Source of the DNA: Sphaeramia orbicularis
Taxonomy: Eukaryota > Chordata > Actinopteri > Kurtiformes > Apogonidae
DNA length: 64,000 nucleotides
Assembly (NCBI RefSeq): GCF_902148855.1
Contig: NC_043964.1
Coordinates: 30,552,840-30,616,839 of the forward strand
Direction of reading: 5' to 3'
Positions 24,301 to 36,550 of this stretch are shown here, piece by piece. The position numbers and the translations under genes are program-made. The notes under the pieces were generated by a model. It had not been told where the DNA came from. It did not search any database and saw nothing but the letters and a program-made list of their open reading frames with translations. Position 1 is the stretch's first letter. Each line of letters begins with the position of its first letter.

Positions 24301-26753
24301 GAAACCAAAACACATTCTGCTCCAGGTAACTGCCATCACTGACTAAGTACCACTATCATAACAGTCCATGTAGAAGTGTTTCCCTTTTTAAGTTTGACTG
24401 TTTTGAGAGAAAAGGTTCGTAGTATGAGTTTTAAGACTGCTGCATCAAAGTTGTGGTGGTTTCTAGATGTCAGATAGATTAAAAAAGTGTAAAGGGAAGG
24501 GCTGCTCTTCAGACTCATCACAAAACCGGATTTGCTGCCTGAGGTTATGTAAGCGTTGCATGAGTACAAAGTTTTTATCTGAAGATCATGCATTTTTTAT
24601 AACGAATAGACATGCGATAGACACCTGCTTACTTTTTTAAAGACAGTCTAATATTTTTGTCTATGTTGTTTTTGCACTCATTAAATCTGTTCCAAGATCC
24701 AGTTTTCTTTTGTTTCTCTGTGTGTAAAGACTAAAATAGACAGCTGAAATTAGCACTCTGTCGTAGCTAAGGCTTTTACAGGACAGGTTTCTTAGCCAAA
24801 TGTGATTATATATTTGGAGATACGCAGAGCTGATTGCTATGCAGTGTCAGTCCTTAAGAGGCATGCCACTCTGCCAGAGTCACGCGTGGCCAGCAATCAG
24901 GGATAAAGCGTGACACGTCTGGTGGCACTTCTCTGACCTAAGGTCACAGCCAAAGCGTCTCGAGCGTTCCGCTGCAGTGCCCCTCTGACGGCCGCAGGGT
25001 CAGCCTGCACAGGAGGGGGAGGGGGAAACATGGTGGGAGGGAGGTCATATGCTGAGCACTGATTGGATGTTGTAGTTTGTTACATGTTTTATGGCTTCTT
25101 GACTCATCAATTTGATGTTATTTTAGCACACACTTATTTTTGCAGTAACAAGATTAGCAGATCATGGGCTTATATGGAAGTTGTTAATTATGTTTTTTTT
25201 TTTTTCATGGCTTAAGGAATTGAGAAAATTAAAAATTTTGGGGTTCATTTTGATAAACTAATGCATTTGTTATCCGACTGGCTGAAAAGTCAAACCTAAT
25301 GTCCTGTCTTTTCTCTCAGGTTCCCTCATTTGCACGAAGGTCAAGTATTCCTGCAGGTTTTGAGGAAACATCACAGGAAGCAGAAACCAGCCTCAAATCC
25401 GACCCCATCCAGGTCCAGCGCTCCCAGCCTCAGCAGTACCAGCTGAACAGCAAAAAGCACCACCAGTACCAGCCCAGCAGCCAGGAGGTTCCTGCTGACC
25501 AGATGGCCAACGGCAAGAAGAAGTTCATCTACCAGCTAAACAGCAAGAAGCACCACCACTACGAGCCCGACCCCAGTATGTACGACGCACAGGCCTCCAG
25601 GCTTAAGGAGGTGGTCAAAGTCCAGGAACCAGCCAATAAACCAGCCAATCCTGGTTGGAACTTGCCGCTGGCTTTGCAGCAGAAATGGGTCCGTGACAAA
25701 GATACAGGCTGTTTGAGCAAAGTTAAAGAGTTGGCAGTCGAGGTGAGGAAACCAGCTGTTAAGGAGCCTGACAGTGAACATGCCCTTAAACCCAGTCCTA
25801 AAGATGTAACCCTACCTAGCACTATTAGCAGCAAAATGAAGATAATCAAGAATAAAAACAAGAATGGACGTATTGTGATTGTCATGAGCAAATATATGGA
25901 CAGTAACAAGGTACATGGAGCAAAGGGTAAACATGGGGAATCATCAAGTGAAGAGAAACCCCAGAACACCAAACCATCAGAGAACAATCCAGCACACAGA
26001 ACCAAAATGGTGGAGCCGTTGCACCTTGAAAATGGCATCCACAAAGAGATGTGTAACGGCAGATCTCCCCCTGCCGCAGAACACCCAGTGAAGTGTTCCC
26101 CAAAGGACCGGCATTTTTCCAAACCTTCCCCAAGCACAGCAGAGGAATACAACACTGAAGTGGCTTGTGGTCAGGCTGATTTGCCAGAAGACCTGCCGTT
26201 ACAGCTGACCGCATGCTCGCCCCCGACGTCCTGGTCCACTGACACCAACATCCCAACACCGACCGCCGTCGACCAAATCAGGATTCCCTCTTTTCCCAAC
26301 GACCGCAAACGAAAGCTGTCAGATCCCGTGGAGGATAGGAGCGTTTCCAAAGCCTTCCTAACTTCCAGGAGCTTCAGCGTACCCAGTGCTGTGGTAACGC
26401 CCCCTCAGGATAAACCCATGGACCTCCACTGCAGCCGCCCACGCCACAGCAGTATATGTACATATGGAACTATGGACTCTGAAAGCCAGGAGGAGCCCAT
26501 GGATCTCAGCTGCCCAAAGACTAAAAGGCAGCCAGAGCCAGAAGTACAGCCAGAACCAGAACCAGAACCAGTACCAGAGTCACAGCCAGCTGTCAAAGAC
26601 ACGCCTCCAGTGACTGAGAACTCTGAGAAATCCACAGAGAAATCAAAGGAAACATCTGTGAAAAAAATCTCCCCTTTTATGGGGAACATCATCATCACAG
26701 ACATTACAACAAACAGTCTCACTGTCACCTTCAAGGAATACGTTTCTTTCTAA
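21372..26753 (+). CDS. cbx4: cbx4: Polycomb chromobox 4 (PRC1 subunit, SUMO E3), 5 exons
   Basis: Coding exons are 21372-21440, 21551-21594, 22258-22323, 24259-24325 and 25320-26753, all joined at GT-AG sites with frame kept, giving 559 aa (human CBX4 is 560). It starts [14 protein letters not shown], and the ATG has A at -3 and G at +4. The chromodomain (about residues 9-60) keeps the cage F11, W32 and W35 that reads H3K27me3 in this family. Two copies of a QLNSKKHH motif lie at 123-134 and 154-165. The basic [17 protein letters not shown] block, with G265-M275, matches the first SUMO-interacting motif of human CBX4. The C-terminal repressor box, about 532-559 ([17 protein letters not shown]), binds RING1 in homologues. 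Two PMDL motifs (448-452 and 475-479) resemble CtBP sites. A P/E-rich run spans 486-505. Family role: nuclear, canonical PRC1 silencing and SUMO ligation. cbx8 follows 7 kb downstream on the same strand. Confidence 0.97.
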
Positions 26754-28270
26754 AAGACCGTGGGGACCACCAGCGACAAATCGGATAATCTTGTCTAAAT
26801 GTACATTTGTAAAAACATAAGAATTTTGTATATATGGAAATTTATAATTTATCATTCAAAGTCAATATGTTTCTTATAATGTTTTATACTGTAATTCTTC
26901 TGTGATGTAGCCAAGAAAGTGCCCTCGAGGATTTGAGCGAATACATTCAGGTGGATGTATTCCACTATTTAAAAAGATCTGCTTATTGAACTTGATGGGA
27001 TACCTGTACCAAACCTATAACCTGAGATGTATGAAGGTTTATACATATTTTGTATTAATAATATCACTTATTTTGGTCCTACTAGAAAGTGGAGAGGAAC
27101 GTTTTGAGTCTATGGCGATCAAAGATCAAATTAAAGCACTTAATTGCATTTCCATGTAATCATTTCTGTCATGTACTCATGAGAAGTAGTGGAGAAAGAG
27201 CTGATTCAGTCTTATTTTTTAATGATTTGTACTCCATACTGTCGAAACTGGCATGTTTTGTGAAATGGTTTGTGTGTTGCTTGGTTAAGTTAAAAAAAAT
27301 AATCCATGACAACAACACCTTAACACAATGCTCCAGTCCTTTTCATGTGAACTTCATTTTGTGTAAATGTGGTCTCAATCTGATCTGTCACTATGTTGCA
27401 CAGTTCATCTTGAGCAAACATTTAAAGAAAAAGGATGATGTGCATTTTCAAAGATCAGCTATTCTACAGAAAGCCGTGTCATTTATCAAACATGTAACTG
27501 TTCAGGTGACGTTGATTCTTACCATAATGAGGCTGTGATTTATTACCTTATTATGGACCTCATCTACTGCTGGAGTTACTTCAAAGGATCTATGCTAGTC
27601 TTGTTAGGAGTTTCTAATGTCGCAGAGATTAGCAACATTCATCTCATTTTTTTTTTTTAACTGAAGCATATTATATGATCTGAAGAATACATGTGACTGC
27701 TATATGTTTTAGAACAAGCTACAGGGTTGCTTTTAACTAACTAGTATGTTGTACAGATAAAATATGAGCTGCAAAACTGGTTTTGTATACTGTTACATGC
27801 AATCCAATGAGTGCAAGCTGTTTTGATTATGCTGCTGAAAATTCAAATGTCATAGTTTTGTGTGAGAAAAACTATTGGATGTAACCCACATTTGAGTCTA
27901 AATTGCCTTCTACGCACATTTAATGCAAAACCAGTATGAATGCGAAATGCTATAGTACTGAAAATGAAGAGTGCATATTTATTGACATTTAATTTGTTGT
28001 TCAAAACAATAATATGTTCTCTGCATCAGAAGCTGCAAGTGATTCACTGAACACTTTGTCCGTTTCAATAAAATGTTTTATGTTTATGCTACTTTTTTTT
28101 TTTTTGTTCTGAATCATTTGTTTTGTTTTGTTCATTCTGTTCCTGTACTTGGTTCCAAGTCAAAATGATTGTTATAAAGTATGTTCTACCAGACATTGGT
28201 TGATTTATTGCTGTTGGCACAGCTTATTGGATGGTATGTCTCACAATAAAGAAAGAAAAATGACCTCTCA
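26754..28270 (+). other. cbx4: cbx4 3' UTR with two poly(A) signals
   Basis: AT-rich non-coding sequence follows the stop codon. AATAAA hexamers lie at 28067-28072 and 28245-28250, the first followed by a T-rich stretch. Ends are inferred from the signals only. The open frames in this stretch have no recognisable protein content. Confidence 0.7.
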
Positions 28271-29071
28271 GTGATTGAGTCTGTCGTTTTGATATTTGTT
28301 TGGGGAAAAGCGGGCATGATTATTTACAGCACGTTAAACCTTTTCTGTGTTTTGTGGTACGTTATGACTAAGATCCATGTTTTATACTTCTTTTCCTGCA
28401 GTTATTATGAGGCTTTTTTTTGCTTGTAGAGACAATGAACGGAAAATTAAACACTACAAACAGTAACTTGGTTGTGACCCATGAATAGGAAAACAGATCA
28501 TGTTGCATAATCACAAACGATCCTGCACAAAGGGCCCTCTGTATTGCATAACTGCACCAGCCACTTCTGTTATTAAAACTTTACCCATGCATTATTTTGC
28601 TATTGCAGCTCGACCCTTGGCAGGAATGTAAATACACAACATAGTCGGGGAGGGCAGGGAAGGGTATTGTATAAATCTGACTGTAGTGATGGTGATATCA
28701 CACAGAAAGACTTTAGGGAGAGTAGGTATTTGGTTAGTCCACCACAATGAAACAGGAAAGGGCGTCAATTATATGACATTTAAATATAATGTGTCCGCAG
28801 CAAGGCTTCATTGAATCATAGCACAATGGGCCAGTTTTTGAGCAGGGCTGTGTTTTCTCTTAGACCTGTGTCACAATGACACAGCAATTTCTACATTATC
28901 TTCACAGAGTGTAACAGCGTCACATGCACAGTTTTACATGCAGGTTTGGAGTTGAGCTCTTGAATACAATGTGAGAAGTGACCATTACAGACCTTTAAGG
29001 AGGCCTTCAACACAGATCTGAGGACTAACTGAAGAGGGAAAATGTAGGGCTGATGGAAGGATTTAGGGTCT

Positions 29072-29241
<170 letters not shown>

Positions 29242-29401
29242 GATGCCACTCATTTGACTGTTTTAATGCCTTCATGAACAGGCTGATGTAACTTAAATAA
29301 TTATTTCCTCTTCATCTGCTTTGACTGTAACGAAGTAAACAATCATTTTCTCTTCAGTCTCACTTGTTTTGCTTTCAGAAAATAAATCTCATGTGATTTC
29401 T

Positions 29402-29404
<3 letters not shown>

Positions 29405-29438
<34 letters not shown>
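29405..29438. repeat. poly-T run
   Basis: 34 consecutive T. No SINE body is recognisable on either side. Confidence 0.9.
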
Positions 29439-32091
29439 CATTTTGTTTAGTCAGTTTGGGATCATTTGGGATATTGCAACCTGTGTTGTTTTGTGGCTTA
29501 CATGTAGAAAATATTAAATTAGCAGCATGATTTTTTTTTTCTTTACCTGGGACAAACCGGTGGGACACTGAACGCACCAGAAATTTAATTGAGAAAGTGA
29601 TGGTGCATCGACTTTTTCACTCTTACATTCCTCTTCTTTGAGATCTTGTGCATGAAATATTGGTTTAGAAATTAAATTAAGAATAAATTAAGATGAATTG
29701 AGAGTAAACATTGCATCGTGGCTGTTTTTAAATGTGTGCCAAATAGGAAACTTTACGCTTTTATTTTTACAGTGTGAGTCTAATTATGGCAAAAATGCGA
29801 CAAACAATCGATTAATCAGAAAGGCCCGCGGTCGTCGTGTCTAAAAGTGGCACCCGAAGACAAGACGCATTTTAAGGACAAATTACAACTGATACTATTT
29901 GACACGAACGGAATTTCAGAACTTGTGAACGCACCGTTCTGAAGCCATGCGCACATGGGCTATCTCACATTCTCTGTGGCCTTTGCTTTGGACCAGTGCA
30001 TCAGGAGGAAACTGAAACATCGTTGAGCACAGGAACATATTTATAGACCAAGTGTGATGTTTCACATTCCCCCTTTATCATCGTACCCAGCAGCCTGCGC
30101 AGTCTTAGTTTCATCTCATAGTGCAGCCTCACAGGATCGTGTCAGCGCCGAGGATCATTTGGCAGATTTAAAGCCCCGTGCGTGTGTGTCTGTGTGTGAC
30201 CCACTGGAGGCCCTGTCCACCCCAGAAAATTAAATAAATATAGCAGGGAATATTTTAAGAAATCGAAAGCAGGGGATTCCAATTAATTTATAAAAGACTT
30301 TGTTGATTTTCTTACAGTGGAATCCGCCTTTACGCACTAAATGTTCAGTTATGAGAACACATTTATATCAACAAAGAGCTGTCATCTGCAAATAGATCTA
30401 AAGTAGAACTCCCCAAATAGTGATGAGAGAAGTGAGAGCTGATGTGGTGTAGTGTAGTGTGGTGTGGTGGGGTGCAGAATGTATTCGTCGTCTTAGGGAT
30501 GCTTTCTGATTCAAAGCAGGCGTAGAAATATGGCAAAGGTGCAGGGTCAGAGCCACAGAGCTTCAGTTTGTTGCTTGTGGGTTTTTTTTCTATCTGAGCC
30601 ACCACCTTGAGCAGAAAATGTCGCCCGGTAAGTAGGACAGTGAAGAGCGAGCTGTGTGCAGCAGTTGCCCAGAAACCAGAGAGCCAATACTGTTCTCACA
30701 GAGGCAGCTCTGTTTATTCATGTGCGGCTGTCGCCATTGCAGCTCCGCTCTCTAGCCTGCAGACTCACTTTTCATCGACGCGCAGCCAAATATGGAGACC
30801 CGCAGCGTGCACCCGGACACAGGCTGCCTCCCCTTCGACGCGCACCAGCCGCGTTTCTCTGTGAAACCGCGGAGGCTTTAGCCATTATAGTCCCCGACGT
30901 GAAATGTCGGTCCACAGCCTACGACTATCAAAATGGTGGTTCATATTTCGACTGCAGCCACAACGCATCTTTTGTCCGCGTCGCGCCTGCCTTTGTCCGC
31001 ACCACAGAAACAGAGTACATTAAAGCACACTGATGGCACCAAACCATAAATCAATCAGTCAATATCTCTGACTTGATCCAAACGTAAAGACAAAACGCCG
31101 GTGCACCTCAGGGGACATACACCGAATGCCTCTCGGTGCGCCCTACGATTCCATTTTAAACATCTGCAATCTGATCCACATGATCCCACTGACCACGGGA
31201 ATAATCCAACAGTTCATTTAAAGACAGACTATTTATTCATTTGAGTGTGTTTTACGCGGAAAATATGTGACGATAATGCGCAACTGGAATCAAACAGAAC
31301 AGGAGAGATGGGTGTTTTGAGGCAATATCTTCTAAATAATTATGATCAGTGGGGGTAAATTCGTTTTAAATGTCCAGGAGGATTCATGAAACAGTGTCAG
31401 TTGGAGATGTGTGCGTGTAAAAAAGCTGCAACACCCTGAAAAAAAACAGTGAATTAATGAGTCCTTGTCGGTCATTAGAAGGCATTACTGTTTTTAATTT
31501 GTCAATATGTAAACCGCATATTGGTTATATTGGTAAATTATCAAAATGGGAGATAGAATTATTCTATTCTAATAGTGAATAAACTGTAAAAAGAAAAAAA
31601 AAGGCCTGGAGAGATGCACAGAGCTGGATCAGAGTTTGGATGAACGGCGCTGGAAAATCGGAGCAAAATCCGATTCTGATTAAAATATGCGTTAAACACG
31701 TCATGATTCATTCCAGTGGTTTTTCATAAATTCACTAAAAGTCTAAGTGTTGGAGATACTTAATCAAACAGTGATGATGCTGATGGCCTGAAGGCTTTGA
31801 CATCTTTTTAAGGATAAAGATTCACCCCCATGGAAAGCAGCTCTCAAATCTGCAGCCAAATGTAATTAAGTATTATGATTATAGTGATTTTATTTTTATT
31901 TATTTATTTATTTGTCTTTTTTTTTGCCATCTTGCATCTTGCAACAAATTTAGGAAATTGGATCACAAGTCTGCATTCTGGTTTTCAACTGCTTGCACTA
32001 ATTTGGTTCATAGTTGTATCATTATCATTTAAAAAAAAAAAAGAAAAGTTGTTTGGTCAATATATTCCAGAAAGGCCGAGGGCAGGTTTCA

Positions 32092-32092
<1 letters not shown>

Positions 32093-32151
<59 letters not shown>

Positions 32152-32247
32152 TATCTCATGGCGCAGGAATATAAATCATATATATTAATTACATTTACAC
32201 AAAGTAATCAGAACAATATTTTTAAATGAGAAGAAGCATCAACAACA

Positions 32248-32287
<40 letters not shown>
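32093..32287. repeat. two (AAT)n microsatellites
   Basis: Arrays at 32093-32150 and 32249-32287 are separated by about 100 bases of AT-rich sequence. Confidence 0.9.
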
Positions 32288-33576
32288 TTCCCTTTTTTTT
32301 AATAATTCAGAAAAACTGCAGGAGCAAACAGCTCCTCCTGGCTATGTTTCTGAACGAAGGGAAAAAAACAGATTTAATTAAACCTGTGAAAGAAAATGAA
32401 ACGACTGAGGTTCTCTGTGTTTTTTTTTTTTTTTTTCTCTTTTCCCCCTCTATTTATTTATGGTAAATGGTAAATATGTATTTGTTCAGCAGGCTTATCG
32501 TAACATTTTATTTTATTTTATTTTATTTTTATTTTATTTTTTTTAGAGAAAGTGGGACGTTTTACGCAAAAAAAGGCTCCCTGTTCTGTTATACCCACGT
32601 TGTCTCATTTTTTCCTTATTATTTTCTTTCCTTTCGTATTCATAGAAACTATCGCAGTTGTTGAATTAAGTGTATTTGGAAGGAGGAGGTGATATGAAAG
32701 AGTTTTTCTGATTAATGGGTCGTGTATTCTTAAGGTCCTTAAACGCCGTTTTTATCATTGTATTAATCGTGCGTCTGAAGTCCATCCACCTCCGTTCAAC
32801 AATGACATCCAGTCTCATTTTTTTTCTGTTGTGAAAATATGAAAGCAATAAAAAATGAACTGTCATGGCAATCAAATTAAATTCTTTCAGTTTTTATGGC
32901 TTTCGGTTACAAATGCAACATTTGAGGAATTGAATTAAGCCCATGCAGAGATGAACTGATGAACACCGCATACACATAAAATCTGACTTTAACTCAAATA
33001 CGCAGCAGGACATTTACGCACGGTGCGCATTTTTATATTTAGCAATGACAACACAAAACGAAAATAATTAAAATATAATGTTAATTTAGTATAAACGTTC
33101 CAATAATCAATCATGAAGTTGCAGATGAATACAGATGAGTTAAGGCCAATGCCAGGCCAACCATGTCAACATTTTACACACATCACGCATGAAGATGCAT
33201 GAAAATATTTATGTTCAAATGTTATATTCTTCCTTCAAATACCTCTCTTTCTGAAGAAAATGATAATTGCTTTTGGTTAATTTTATGCAGTGGCTTATAA
33301 ATTCATATTTTTGTGACTGGAGGGATGAAACCCATTGTGAACGCATTCATTTTTCTCATTTCCAGTCTAAGAATCTGGGTAAATGATGGTCATAAATTAA
33401 AGTGTGATATGTGCGGGGCTCCGTGCGGCGCCTCGGGGACCCTCCGGGGCCCTTGACCCGCTCCGGGAGCCTGTGACTCTGCTTGTTCCACTGTGCCAGA
33501 CATTCCTGTACAGCAGCCAGAGCAGCGGGACTCCTCCCCTTCACTCACAAACCCGGAGCACGTAGCAACAACTGAG

Positions 33577-33647
33577 CCAATGTGCTCCGCCGCGATCCGT
33601 CCTACTGACTGCGGTGCCTGGCAACAGAAAAAGACGTGATGACGTCC
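33577..33647 (+). promoter_or_regulatory. cbx8: cbx8 promoter elements: CCAAT box and CRE-like site
   Basis: CCAAT lies at 33577-33581 and TGACGTCC (one base from a full CRE) at 33640-33647, 110-175 bases upstream of the cbx8 ATG. The surrounding 33400-34200 is CpG-rich, as expected for a CpG-island promoter. No TATA box is seen. Confidence 0.5.
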
Positions 33648-33743
33648 TCTCCAGATTGCGTATTATGGGATGTGCGGAATTAAACAACCCTGAAGAGGAC
33701 ACGGGGAAGCCTAAAAAATAATAGACAGACTCAAACGGGGCGC

Positions 33744-33776
33744 ATGGTGGATCATGGAGCTCTCGGCTGTCGGTGA
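33744..33776 (+). other. upstream ORF overlapping the cbx8 start
   Basis: An out-of-frame ATG ten bases before the cbx8 ATG opens a 10-codon ORF that stops at 33774-33776, inside cbx8 exon 1. It has G at +4 but C at -3. The cbx8 ATG has A at -3 and G at +4, so leaky scanning would favour cbx8. Confidence 0.5.
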
Positions 33777-36110
33777 GAGCGTCTTCGCAGCCGAGTCCAT
33801 CATTAAACGGCGGATCAGACGGGTACTGGCTGCTTTTAACCCACCAGGCTGTGTCTCCACTCCTATTACGCAATTGGTTTGTTTGTGCACCGCCGATAGG
33901 CAAACCTCTGATAACCTGAATGTGTTACGGATCTGTTTTGCAGGGTCGCTGGGAATATCTCGTGAAATGGAAGGGCTGGTCTCAGAAGTGAGTATAATAG
34001 CCGAGGCTGTGAAGGACAGCGCTCCATCCTGGCCGCTTTTACAACTGCACCACCTCTGAGTCTGTCGTTCTTACGCTTGTGGATGTTTTTATCCATATCG
34101 CGCACTGTTGACCACTTTAACGCGCGTCTGGTCGCTTGTGCGCACCAGACGCGGGCTGGAAATGTCTGAAAACGGGCCCGCTGGGATGTGTTGAAGTCCT
34201 CACTAGCCTTAGCAATGGCTGGGGTTCACCATGCGTCACTGTCCGCTACGTAGTCTGGAAATGCAGCGCGCCTAGCAAGACTGCTTTGATAAAAGTATTA
34301 TAACACGTGTTTGGGCGTGTTGGCATTTGATCCGATCCCCTTGTGATCCCAAACACTTTTGTCTCTTCCTTATTTTGACTTAGGTACAGCACTTGGGAGC
34401 CGGAGGAAAACATTCTGGATGCACGGCTCTTCTCTGCCTTCGAGGAGAGGTGAGGTTTTGACAGCGCAGCAGTAGGCCTCTGCACAAACCAAATGGCACC
34501 GCGCAATCTGCGTTACGAAAATATCCGCCTAAATATCCGCCTAAATCAGCCTACACTTGGGTCTGACAGTCTCATTTTTCTTAACAGAAGCTGTATGTAT
34601 CGGTTTTGGGGAGATGAATCAGTTTTCAGTTTAATTTCAAGATGCGATGTCATTTCCTATGAAAAGTTCATATCTGCTTTATTCTCTGTGTTTTGTCATT
34701 TTCATGCAGCTCTATTCAAATAAAAACTGCCCCGAGATATGAACAAATGTCACCTTATTCACAGTTTGGTCTTAAAGCGATCAGATGTTTTTCACAATTA
34801 AATCAGGCTGAATGATCAAACAGTTAATTCTAGATATACTGTAGTAATTCCTTTAATTGTTTTCATCCATTAGGGAGCGAGAAAGGGAGCTGTTTGGCCC
34901 AAAAAAGAGGGGACCTAAGCCAGAAACATTTCTCCTGAAGGTAGGTCAGGTACCTCATTTCACCTTCTTCTGACACGTGTGTGGAGCAGATGACGAGTCA
35001 TTTCCACAGTTTGACAGCCGCTTTCTTGTTGATTCTGAAACTCAGTATTGTGTCGAACAGAAACTGCTTAGAGTGACGACGCAACATATAAATTTTCTCC
35101 CTTTACTGACTTGCATTCCTTCACAAAAACAGAACGGATTTAAGAGCTGTCACTTTAGATGATTCATTTCAACCTTTAGATCTCCTCAACAGACTTTAAC
35201 ATTTAAGCTCTAGGAAGCTGCTCCACATAAACATTATCTGCTCTATCCTCAGGCCAAAGCCAAAGCCAAAGATAAGACCTATGAATTTAGAAGAGAGCCT
35301 CCCAGGGGGATCCAGGTTTCCTATCCTATCCCGGAGCCTATGATAACACCGAGGGCCCGGGAGGGTTTACGCACGGTGGTTCCCACAATTTTCCCACCGA
35401 GCGCGATCAACCGAGGAGAAAGTGTCCACATGCGACCACCGGAGCCTGAGAGGAGGCCGAGGCCGTCTCCACCAGCTTCACTCATGGACCAAGAATCCAT
35501 CCGTTTACCCAAAAAGAGAGGGCGCAAACCGAAGCTGCATTTACATTGTGTTGAAGATCATGGGAGCGGTTCAACGGAGCCTGACAGCAAACGCAGCAGG
35601 TTACTGGAAGAGCCACACGACCTGTCCACGATGCCCCGACGCATGCACCATCACGGAGAGACGTCAGATCACAGCCTTATCCAGCTGACCAAGAGATTCC
35701 AGGAGGAAACCACCATAACACCCAAATCCAGCAGCGGGCAAAGACATATGGGGGCCTCGGGCCTGTCTTACACATGTTCACTCAGCTCAGATGTGCGTAA
35801 AGGTGAGCGTGGGAAACACAGGACTATGTGCACGAGCAGGATGTCGATTCCACAGCCCGGTAAGATGAAGCATCCCTGTGAACACCGTGGCCATCAGGTC
35901 CAACAGTGCTGTCTCCAACGGGAACAACCAGACATCATCCCCAGATTCTCCGACTCTGTCATCGATTCATCCACGCTGCCGTCCTCTTCCTGGAAACCCA
36001 CTTTCACCAATCTGGACACTGTGACCGTGACCGATGTGACCATGAACTTCTTGACAGTTACCATCAGAGAGAGTAACACGGACAAAGGCTTTTTCAGAGA
36101 TAAAAGATGA
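33754..36110 (+). CDS. cbx8: cbx8: Polycomb chromobox 8 (PRC1 subunit), 5 exons
   Basis: Coding exons are 33754-33822, 33944-33987, 34384-34449, 34874-34940 and 35253-36110, giving 367 aa (human CBX8 389). It starts [14 protein letters not shown]. The chromodomain keeps F11, W32 and W35. Residue 26 is W, where I recall human CBX8 having M. The conserved linker [20 protein letters not shown] follows. An AT-hook-like KKRGRKPK lies at about 169-176. The C-terminal repressor box, about 331-367, reads [15 protein letters not shown] then [10 protein letters not shown], as in CBX8. The long R/D/E repeat of mammalian CBX8 is absent, which explains part of the shorter length. Family role: nuclear reader of H3K27me3 that recruits canonical PRC1. 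The first four exon lengths match those of upstream cbx4, as expected for an ancient tandem duplication. I cannot tell whether this is cbx8a or cbx8b. Confidence 0.96.
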
Positions 36111-36550
36111 GTATGCGCTTTGGTGCAGCAGGAGAGCCTCATGTATGCCTAAATAATTCTTTAACATGCTACTAACAAGCCTACTGTAATACTATATTTT
36201 TTCAGTGTAACTTTCATCTTTGTACATACAAATATTTAATACGCTGCTAAAAAAAAAAAAAAATTAAACCTAAACTGTAAAATGAAAGTTTTTGTTGCAT
36301 TTTTTTTTTGCATCCTTTGTCTGCTGTCATCTTAACTCATACTTGAACTTCCAGATATTCTTGCAGCTTTATATTTTTTAGGAGAAACAACCTTATCTGA
36401 CCATATATGGCCTTTGGGGAATAATTCCACTTTGTAGGTTTTCTTAAAATGCCTTCATGTCTTGTATGTTTTTAAAAGAGGATTCCAAGAAGAGTAACAC
36501 AGCTACTGGGGATCCTTCCAAATAAATAAAACCTGACAGAGATACTAAAT
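36111..36550 (+). other. cbx8: cbx8 3' UTR with candidate poly(A) signals
   Basis: An ATTAAA at about 36263, preceded by an A-run, and overlapping AATAAA hexamers at 36521-36530 are the candidate cleavage signals. Which one is used cannot be told from sequence. Confidence 0.55.

Noticed and set aside
25559-26259. Minus-strand frames of up to 198 codons inside cbx4 exon 5
   Set aside because: Antisense shadows of the real cbx4 coding exon.
30607-31033. Two overlapping plus-strand frames of 85 and 125 codons
   Set aside because: Not called as genes: no domain or homologue recognised. Kept only as a CpG-rich region of interest.
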